From the NCBI GenBank assembly GCA_020736575.1, contig JAGPYM010000018.1, positions 1 to 64,000 on the forward strand: a stretch of 64,000 bases of DNA, in the 5' to 3' direction. The stretch's first letter is position 1. Each line of letters opens with the position of its first letter. A program made the translations under genes and the position numbers. Positions 1 through 7,415 of this stretch are shown here, one piece after another. The stretch comes from Thelonectria olida (Eukaryota; Ascomycota; Sordariomycetes; Hypocreales; Nectriaceae). Below the pieces are notes generated by a model. The model searched no databases. It was not told where the DNA came from and saw nothing but the letters and a program-made list of their open reading frames with translations.

Positions 1-565
1 CTGCCTCATCGGAATCATCGTCACAGTCTTCTGCCCCATGCTGTAGAATGGCAACCAAGTCGAGTATATGACGCATCATCTTGGCTTCGTTGGGTCCAAA
101 TCTCAAGTTATAAATCTCCCGGCGCTGTCGTGGTCGGAAGTGAAGAACCCTAAATATAAAACAGACGAACCTCTTCCATGTGTCAACATATCGTTTCAGA
201 CAAGATACAATGCGAAATTCATGGGGCCAGAATTCATCTCTCTAATAGGTATTCAGCCAGCATCGGGATCTGTATGACGCCTTAGCCAGCGTGAACTTGG
301 CCCGATCAATCATGAGGTCGACACCACGGAGTACAACTCATATCTGAGCCTCAACCGCAGCTGAGCTCCGAAGCTGGGTATCCTGCCATTGTCCTAAGAG
401 ATAGTCTTCGTTCCACAGCAGTCCAGGCTGTTGCGCTGCTGCGGCAATGATGTCCAGTGGTCTATTGCGGAACAACCGAGGCCAACCTGTATGTCCCAGC
501 CAAGGAGTCGTTTCGCTCTGTTCAATGCCCTGAAACTCGTCAGGCTGAGGTTCCTGAAATGGCAT
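1..565 (-). pseudogene. OrsD/DUF3505-like protein, decayed fragment running off the left edge
   Basis: Reading leftwards, 565-338 encodes an open stretch with TPWLGHTGWPRLF and RPLDIIAAAAQQPGL, which resembles the OrsD (formerly DUF3505) region of large fungal proteins near orsellinic-acid clusters and helicase-like genes. The homologous reading then continues only by changing frame: LRGVDLMIDRAKFTLAKASYR, then IPMLAEYLLE, then MNSGPHEFRIVSCLKRYVDTW and RFVCFIFRVLHFRPRQRREI, and IYNLRFGPNEAKMMRHILDL up to the window edge. At least two single-base frame changes lie around 245-275, plus a stop after 338, so this is a pseudogene unless the breaks are assembly errors. The family call comes from remembered motif similarity, and the rest of the gene is outside the window. 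Confidence 0.5.
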
Positions 566-1018
566 GTTTTAAACGGCGTATCTGCCTAGGCAGGTAATTC
601 TAATGGATCATACAGCTGATGATGTTGATGAATAATAGAGAGAGTTGTGGAGCTGGTTGCGTGTGTGACAATATTATGGCGATTTTCTTTAGCGCGTTCC
701 TTACGCGTTCGCGTGACGCGATCAGTGAAATTACTATTAGTTAATGTGATGCTTGAAATGTAGTATGGTCTAGTTTAGCAGGGCTAAAGACGGAGGTTGG
801 AGACGACAAAAAGGCAAAACTGGTAATGATTGTAGCAGGGGAGGAAGGTGGTGGCCAATGAGAAGGGCGGACTGTTCACTTTCAATAAAAAGATAGATTA
901 GGGGCCCTTGTGTCCAAGTCAAGTGAAAAGGACCTACGGGGTACAGGGGTATAGACCAATGAGAGGGCACAAATTTCCTTTTTCACTTAAAGTGAGACCG
1001 CGCATAGGGATGTAGTAA
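566..1018. other. Intergenic gap, no gene seen
   Basis: 453 bp between the OrsD-like relic and the 3' end of the secreted protein gene. Only short open frames without coding character were seen. It includes the 3' flank of the gene ending at 1019. Confidence 0.5.
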
Positions 1019-2716
1019 TTAAAAGTCACAGGTAAACTTCACGCCACAGCTGCGGTGGCTGCTTTCTCCGCAGACCTGTGTGCATGTATTAATAAAGCTC
1101 GCAGCATCAACCATTTGACCCCGGCCACCAAGGCAATAAGAGTCGTTGTAAATGACCAGCTTAGCATCCTTCCCGCTTGGGCACTTTGCGTTCCCATACA
1201 CCTTGAGCTGGGCATCTTTGTTCATGATGACGCAATCCTGGTCAACATCTACACGCCAAACCATCGGCCCACCGTCACGACCGAGAACAACCCGGCCTGG
1301 CTTCATATTGAGTTTGGGGCACTCGTCGACCGAAACCACAGCCCTGTGATCTTCAGGACCAACTTTCCGCTCCTCAGCCGTGAGGCCGTCGGCAGCGCAC
1401 CAAATCATGTAGCTCGTCTCTGACAGCAAGTCCCAGTTCTCGCAGTTCAGCGTGTCCACAGCCTCAATCTTCTTTGGCCAGTTGATGCAGCCAGGCTCCC
1501 GCCACATGGCGAGGCGACCAGTAGTTCCATCGGGACAGGTCGGCTTTTCGTGGATCCGAACCTGATGACCTTGTGGAAGTGACATACAAGCCATGGGCTC
1601 AGGATACATGAATGTCTTGGGCCGAACAGGATGATTCCACTGCCATCGACCGGCCAAGGTTGCGCACTCGCTATGTGAAGTTCTCGGTCCCCGAGGGTTG
1701 GATGTGTCTTCGGCCACTTCCTCGTTCTCTTCATCATCCTGTCCCTTGATGTGCATCCCGTCGCAATAGAACATGACTCCCAGAGCTCTGCCGAATCCAC
1801 CCCTGAGCAGCTTCAAATGAGACATGTTGATGCAGGTGTTCAGCATCCAGTCATCCACGTCCACGATTGTATTTTCTAGTGTCATGTTTCCCCAGTTGCA
1901 CATATAGGACCCCCCGTATCTCCTGACGTCCTCGTACAGGGCAAGTTGGGCTCGGGTGCCGTTGCTGCAAACCGCGGGCGACACGATCTCAATCGTCTCC
2001 AACGGCAAGGAACTAAAAGACCAGTTGCAGTTCCCGGGTTCGAGTTCGTTGGCACGAGACCTGTTGGCGTATTTGTCATGGCAGCGGAACAGTGTCCCGC
2101 GGTGGTAACGGACGCTGCCTGTCGCGCCAAGTACGTTGTGGTGGATCAAGGCTGGAGTGGCGTCTTGGTGCTCAGCAGCGCCATCGGGCTCGGTATCGCA
2201 TCGGTATATGAGAGACCAGTAGTATGGCGAGACGGAGACATCTGCTTCGGACCAAAGGCAACGCTCTGTAGTCTCGTCAAGATTCTGTACCACCTTGAGG
2301 GGTGAATTGGTACAGCGTCTGTTTTGGTAGAACATAAGCGTTGGCATCGAGCCGTCCGCACAACTTGGCGATTCCAGAACCTTGACATTGTCGCGCATGT
2401 AGTACTCGCCCGACAGGCAGACATCTGTAGCGAGATGTATGACTTCAGTCACTTCATCGTCCGAGCACGCCGCCACGGCGTTGCCCATGTCCCTCAGGTC
2501 GTCCGGATACGTTCGGAAGCCTGGATACAGCGCGATTTTAGCAACTTTGGCGCCGCCTTCGACAGCGACAGCCTCCTCGGAAGCAACGACGGGCAGCTCA
2601 TGATGCTCATCTGGAGCATTAATCGGCTTTTGATCCGATGGTAGGGCATTGGTGGTGGCGCTCAGCAGGTACACAGAAGCCGCGGCGCACAAGGCGCCAA
2701 GACGCCGAATCGTCAT
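1019..2716 (-). CDS. Secreted cysteine-rich repeat protein of unknown function (565 aa)
   Basis: A single intact exon of 565 codons. The N-terminus (MTIRRLGALCAAASVYLLSA) is a clear signal peptide, so the protein is probably secreted. The mature part holds many cysteines spread over several related modules of roughly 90-110 residues. Each module carries a pattern like C-(A/P)DG/SNGT-x-A-x-L-x-(F/I/L)Y-x-(D/N)-x-x-C, for example near residues 118-134, 249-262, 397-412 and 513-530. Several N-glycosylation sequons are present (NRS, NMT, NMS, NDS). There is no hydrophobic C-terminus, hence no GPI anchor. I do not recognise a named family; the repeated Cys-bonded modules suggest an extracellular binding or structural role, but that is inference. 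The ATG at 2716-2714 is chosen because it starts the signal peptide. Confidence 0.8.
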   Translation of the reverse strand: MTIRRLGALCAAASVYLLSATTNALPSDQKPINAPDEHHELPVVASEEAVAVEGGAKVAKIALYPGFRTYPDDLRDMGNAVAACSDDEVTEVIHLATDVCLSGEYYMRDNVKVLESPSCADGSMPTLMFYQNRRCTNSPLKVVQNLDETTERCLWSEADVSVSPYYWSLIYRCDTEPDGAAEHQDATPALIHHNVLGATGSVRYHRGTLFRCHDKYANRSRANELEPGNCNWSFSSLPLETIEIVSPAVCSNGTRAQLALYEDVRRYGGSYMCNWGNMTLENTIVDVDDWMLNTCINMSHLKLLRGGFGRALGVMFYCDGMHIKGQDDEENEEVAEDTSNPRGPRTSHSECATLAGRWQWNHPVRPKTFMYPEPMACMSLPQGHQVRIHEKPTCPDGTTGRLAMWREPGCINWPKKIEAVDTLNCENWDLLSETSYMIWCAADGLTAEERKVGPEDHRAVVSVDECPKLNMKPGRVVLGRDGGPMVWRVDVDQDCVIMNKDAQLKVYGNAKCPSGKDAKLVIYNDSYCLGGRGQMVDAASFINTCTQVCGESSHRSCGVKFTCDF

Positions 2717-3285
2717 CGTGACTTTTCGATGCGGTCAGTGAGGCCTGTATGGTATTCACACCGTAGAGAGTTGTTTGGATTCGGACAGCGAGTCGCTACA
2801 CTATTATTGTTGTTTTGATATGAAGCAGGAATCGTGGTTGTCACACGAGCAGTTCAGGCAGAAGCGGTCAACTCCACCTCGAAGGATTTGCACGTGCCCG
2901 AATCCCAGTCTGCTTTGCTGGACGCCAGCGAGAGGGATGATGCATCATCACTGTTGGTGGGTCTGAGAGTCAGCCCCGCGTTCGGACACCGTCCACATTT
3001 CCGCCTTAGAGCAACTAGCCACAACAGTGATCCCCTTTAGGACTCACCGTTTCCCCCTTTCCTAGCTCAGTTAGTTACACAATACACACGCAGTCACAAT
3101 GCCATCTAAAGACTACTGGGTTTCAACCTTCGCCACTTGAGGAGCATCCAGTTACCTGTAATCAATTTTCAGGCACCGAGTTCCCACTGTAGCAATAGAA
3201 TAGTTCTAAATGCGTATTGTCGTGCTATTACCTCTTGTAATCCGTGCTGGCGCTGTGAGCACGGTGAAGTGACTCTAAAAAGCCA
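2717..3285. other. Intergenic gap and probable promoter of the secreted protein
   Basis: 569 bp upstream of the gene starting at 2716. Only short, unconvincing open frames were seen and no repeat was noticed. Confidence 0.45.
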
Positions 3286-3328
3286 ATGATGATAAGGCCC
3301 TCTCCCATCGCCGTGAAGTCCACACAAA

Positions 3329-5375
3329 CTACATTACTGTACAAGTATCAATCTCATCAAGGCCCGGCTTGTTTTGCTGGCGAGGCTTGGGATTCGTATT
3401 ATCCAGACCCTCCCAGTATGCTCCATAAACCCTGCCCGAAAACTCTTCAAAATGTTCTGCCATCACCCTCAAGCACTCATCGTCGTGTAACTCCAGAGCC
3501 ATGATAGCCAGGGCGGATTTTTTCATTCTTCCATGGCCCGGGACGATCGTACGCTGCCACGTACAGCCAGTTCTTCAACTCCTTCAAGTGCTGCTCCATT
3601 CTCTCAAACAACAACATGAACCTGTCTGTCACCCAAGGATAATTCAGGCTTGACAGGGGCATTTTCCCAGAGACGTCGTCCCAAATATCCACTTTGAGGA
3701 CTTCCAGCAGCTCGCGACCAGTAAGGTTAATACCTTCAGCAATCAAGCGCCTGTTCAGCCACGTTGGGGAGGCTTTCTCCCAACACTGTCTGATAAACCT
3801 CAGGCATCATGGAGCTCAACAAAGATGGCATGACGGCGCCTCTGCCCGTACGGATACTTTCCGTGATCTGTTTCTGAGTTCTCAGAATCGTGCTGTAATC
3901 CAAGCCGCCGGCCTTTGCCCGACGAACGAGAACTGTGTCCTCAAGTCGCGTCTCCTTGGTCTCTGGATCGATGACCGTTTTTGTTTGAGAGAGGCGAGAG
4001 TAAAAAAGGAAAGATCCAAAAGCAACATCTTTGTCCGGAATACCATCGGGGTTTCAGCCGGCGTCTCGGTAGAGAATCAGGCTCGATTTCCTCTGGAAGA
4101 AGCGACTTGCGTCCAGGTCCACTATATCATGGAAGTCAACGCCAAAGTTTACCGCCGCCTGCCACACAGATCGTCGCTGACGGTGCAAGAAATTGGAATT
4201 TCCCTCGCCCATCTTAGCCTTAAGAGCATCGCTAAATTTGCTTGTCGAAATTTGCCCATCAACGAAAAGGAAAGCCTGAACATGCCTTAAAGCATAGAGA
4301 ACAATCCCACGGGCACACGTATGAAACCCCTCTGCACGAGCATGTTGTGAAGATGGACCAGCAGCATGGGCTCGGGAATGTTGTCCCAGAGTAGCATACT
4401 GAATGCATAAGCCAGCTCCAATCCCTCCATCAAGCCAGTACCGCAGAGAAAGGGCGAGTACTCGTACAGACCGGTGGCGCTGTGATTTGAAAAGCGCGAA
4501 GGGGTGATCCCGTTTAACCCGTGCATGCACTTGGTCTCTCCAAACCAGTTGATGAATTCTCCCTGCTGCATTTCTAGGATGTTAAAAGGGGCCACTTGAT
4601 ATTCGGAGCCGCCACTCAAAATCCCGGCACTCTCGAAACATTGCCTAAGGGCCTCAACACCTCGAAGAAAACCACGTCCAAATCTCTCGCTGTCGCGATC
4701 AAGAAAAGGTCCACGTCTCGTCTAGGTCGAAACGGGCTGGCCGGGGCCTCTAGGACGTGTCCTCGAAGGCCGGTTAAAGACCAACCTCGGGAGACGGTGA
4801 AGGAGTCGACAATGCACTAAAGCTGGAACACGTGGTGAGGGAGAATCATTTTCCGGACATTGCCCCCGGGCTTTTTCATCGCCATGGAAGTGACGACGCC
4901 TGCAAACTCAACCAGACCAAAGAGCCTCCGGTGTCGGTTCCGGAGGCCAGAGACGGACCAGTCCACCGTCTCATAGGCATGGTTTTTACCTGCGATGGTG
5001 TTTCGCTGCACCACGCTGGAGGAGAAGACGTTGACAAGGTCGTATAGCCACAAGATGGTATATGAGCGGCGCCAGTCGAGTCTTGTTTCTTGGTAGCTCT
5101 CTGCAGGTTGAAGTTTGGGTCCCAATTCGCGAGCTTGGCGTTCATTGGCCTGGTAGGCTTTCCACTTCGGGTTGCCTAGAAATCAGTGGCAAAGTCCACA
5201 AGGTCCTGGTAGGCATACATGAGGAGCTGCTCCTTGACATCGACGTCATTTTCGACGACTGGCCCACTAACCTTGCTCTTGGAATCGAGGCTACCTAGAG
5301 TCAAGTGGAAGTTCTCCTGGGCTTTGTCTGGGTTGCCACGGTAATTGTGTTGATGATGGTTTCGTAGGAGACATT
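3329..5375 (-). pseudogene. DUF6604-like fungal protein, multiply broken
   Basis: Read leftwards, a long protein can be followed only by switching frames. The segments are GNPDKAQENFHLTLGSLDSK (about 5340-5280), a frame break at about 5177, GNPKWKAYQANERQARELGP, WLYDLVNVFSSSVVQRNT, HRRLFGLVEFAGVV and ILPHHVFQL, then an in-frame TAG at 4819-4817 followed by CIVDSFTVSRGWSLTGLRGH. After a break at about 4620 comes SGGSEYQVAPFNILEMQQGE; after another near 4290 comes HVQAFLFVDGQISTSKFSDA; then an in-frame TGA at 4056-4054, followed by NPDGIPDKDVAFGSFLFYSR. Two more frame changes lie at about 3745 and 3525 (an A-run). The segments resemble the DUF6604 family as I remember it. The usual N-terminus is missing, cut at about 5375 where a RidA-like fragment begins on the other strand. 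TAG and TGA sit where Gln and Trp would be expected, which fits C:G to T:A change. Confidence 0.6.
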
Positions 5376-5693
5376 GTGAAATGCTCTGGCCAGGGAGGCT
5401 GGGACAACACCGGGAAGCTCGACGCGAATGATGTCAAGGGCCAGGTTGATCTCGCATTCGAGAACGTGGACCGCGTTCTCCAAACTGTTGGCCTTCGGGG
5501 TTGGGAAGATGTCTATTCAGTCCGGACATATCATGTTGATATCGGCGCCTCGTACGACTATACAGTCGAGAAGTTGAAGAACCGGATCCCGGGACACCGA
5601 CCGATCTGGACTGCTGTTGCTATACCCCGCCTGGCATTTCCCCAGATGCAGATTGAGATTGAAGTTGAGGCGTATAAGGGAGCTTCAAACTAG
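5361..5693 (+). pseudogene. RidA/YjgF-YER057c-like protein, 5'-truncated fragment
   Basis: The frame reads GDIVKCSGQGGWDNTGKL, QVDLAFENVDRVLQTVGLRG, VYSVRTYHVDIGASYDYTVE and RPIWTAVAIPRLAFPQMQIE, then EIEVEAYKGASN and a stop at 5693. This is the core and C-terminus of the RidA (endoribonuclease L-PSP / YjgF / UK114) superfamily, with the conserved GQ-GGWD, the Arg of PRL and the Glu of EIEVEA. RidA proteins hydrolyse reactive enamine/imine intermediates of amino acid metabolism. The usual N-terminal strand (YSQAV-type) is absent and no ATG lies in frame near the expected start. The frame runs into unrelated sequence at about 5360, where the DUF6604-like pseudogene ends on the other strand. 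It is read as a truncated relic; an unseen upstream exon is possible but no convincing splice site was found. Confidence 0.6.
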
Positions 5694-6289
5694 ATTATTG
5701 ATCAATATATCAACCTGATCGTTATTAATCCGAGTATTCAAGATGATGTCTTGTCTTGCACACAAGGTGAAGAGCCGGATTTTACTACTCCCACCCTCTC
5801 AAAGGGAGCCGTCATACCAATCGGGCGTTGCTGTGTTCTCCATATTCATCTTAGGTAGCTCAATGTTTTTGTTGCTCTCTCTATCGTACATATAAGGGTC
5901 AACAATCCAATCAGCCCAGATCCAGTTCAATCTCTTCAAAACTCTGCTTGTCCTCGAACTCAGCGGTGACTTCAGCTAGTCCTTTGCAATATGGGATCCT
6001 ACTTAGTAAGGCGCAATGGAATCCGGCCTCCGTTTCCACCTTTCAGCCAATCACACCTTTTAGATTCCTTCCCCCATTTTGCGCCTAGAAACGGGGCCCG
6101 TTTCCAGAATCGGCGTGTTTAATAACAGGAGAGGCAAACTGTTGTCGGTTTGCGCAAAGGAGCCTTAAGGACGAAGCTGGCTATAACCAGTCTGCCACTT
6201 CTTTTATCAACTTCGATCATACCTTTCAGATTTGAATCTTAGGTATTCTGAAATATATTACAGTAGCGTTATACTAGAAGCGTGTGTTG

Positions 6290-6701
6290 CTAACTCCAGG
6301 ATGCCGCCGCACTAAGGGGGGTTAATGGAGAAGTTGGGGACGAGATGGTATTTCGCGATGAGGGGAGTACCGGCAGGCATGGTGTCAGGCGTTTAGTCAG
6401 GAGAGAAATGTCGGTAGGCGTTCTCGTAATCGAAACCCGAACGGTTGTCAAGATCTCCTCACTTACAATCACTGGAGTATGAGTGGGATAATACATGCTC
6501 CTCTGGATGCGCGAAGGATCCGCAAAGCTTTGAACGGCATTCAGTTCGGGGCCAGCGGTGTTGTGTTTGGTAAGAATATTCACGTGTCTTCGTGCGGCTG
6601 ATGAGTCCCGGTGTGAGCTCGCAGCCTTTAGACAGACTAGGTCGTGAAAAGAGTCGGCCCCACTGTTTCGCCTTAACCCCGGCTTCGTCATCGTGATCCA
6701 T
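6290..6701 (-). pseudogene. Possible fragment of a fungal hypothetical protein
   Basis: On the minus strand, short pieces look protein-like but lie in different frames: RRHVNILTKHNTAG, then after a plausible GTAAGTGAG donor near 6470, PLIAKYHLVPNFSINPP followed by a TAG near 6315 and GGILEL. The combination HLVPNFSINPP...LELG resembles a family of short fungal hypothetical proteins. No continuous model could be built, so a relic is more likely than a gene. Function unknown. Confidence 0.22.
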
Positions 6702-7268
6702 TACGCACTACAATGGCTCCAAGCCAAACAACTTATACACTAATTTCAGCAACGGGCTCTCAACTTTAGTTCAACCTTCCAAAGGTGCTCCTTGTAATCG
6801 CGACTCAACAACATTGAGATCAGCTCTGAAAACCCTTATTCTGACAAGTGGAGTCGGGGCCTTTTCTCGTGCCCGCAACCCGCAGTAATGAGTTCAAGGC
6901 AAATGTCCCTAACGTCCTGGCTGTTGAAGCCAAGAAATTCAGAGATTTCGCTACTAAGACCTTCCGCAAGCGGCTGACCCAAGGGTGAAATGGGTAGCCA
7001 CTAATCCTGGCACAGCCGCTGCGTATGGTGTTGCAGGGACTGGGCTGGTTTTATTCCCCATGCCGAGGCTGGTGAGAGCTCCAGTGGGGCCGTAGATGGG
7101 ATCGCCACAGCCGTGTCTTATATTCTAGTTTCTCTCTACAAGCTGTCTATAGAATCCATGACTAACATCACACAAGTTGGCAACGTCTGTGTTCCCAGGT
7201 TCCTTTGCTGCCGCCTGTCGCTAGACCGGTAGGTGACAAAGTGGGTTTGCTTCTTCGACGTTTGAAGG

Positions 7269-7302
7269 ATATATAGATATATATATATATATATCTATAT
7301 AT
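7269..7302. repeat. 34-bp perfect palindrome of alternating TA with GATA/TATC arms
   Basis: The sequence is its own reverse complement around position 7285.5. A central run of alternating A and T is flanked by symmetric AGAT and ATCT at 7275-7278 and 7293-7296. It lies 114 bp beyond the 3' end of the mucin-like gene. It could form a cruciform or simply be a microsatellite; the two inverted GATA motifs are part of the symmetry. Confidence 0.7.
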
Positions 7303-7415
7303 ACGTCAAAATCCTCCTGGATCTGAAGAAGACATCTCACGCTCAACAAGGGGGCTACTAGGGAGACGGAAATAAAGTAAAATTACCTTAATAATCAAGT
7401 AATGCCTAGATGCTC

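Larger units (their letters stand above)
5694..7415. other. 1.7-kb gene-poor gap
   Basis: No intact gene was seen. It contains the weak coding fragment at 6290-6701 and the palindromic TA tract at 7269-7302, both listed separately. The remainder shows only short open frames. Confidence 0.45.

Noticed and set aside
1055..2644. Several plus-strand frames inside 1019-2716
   Set aside because: Antisense shadows of the intact 565-codon secreted protein; no motifs.
3694..4290. 198-codon plus-strand frame
   Set aside because: It is antisense to the DUF6604-like pseudogene, whose minus-strand segments match conserved blocks.
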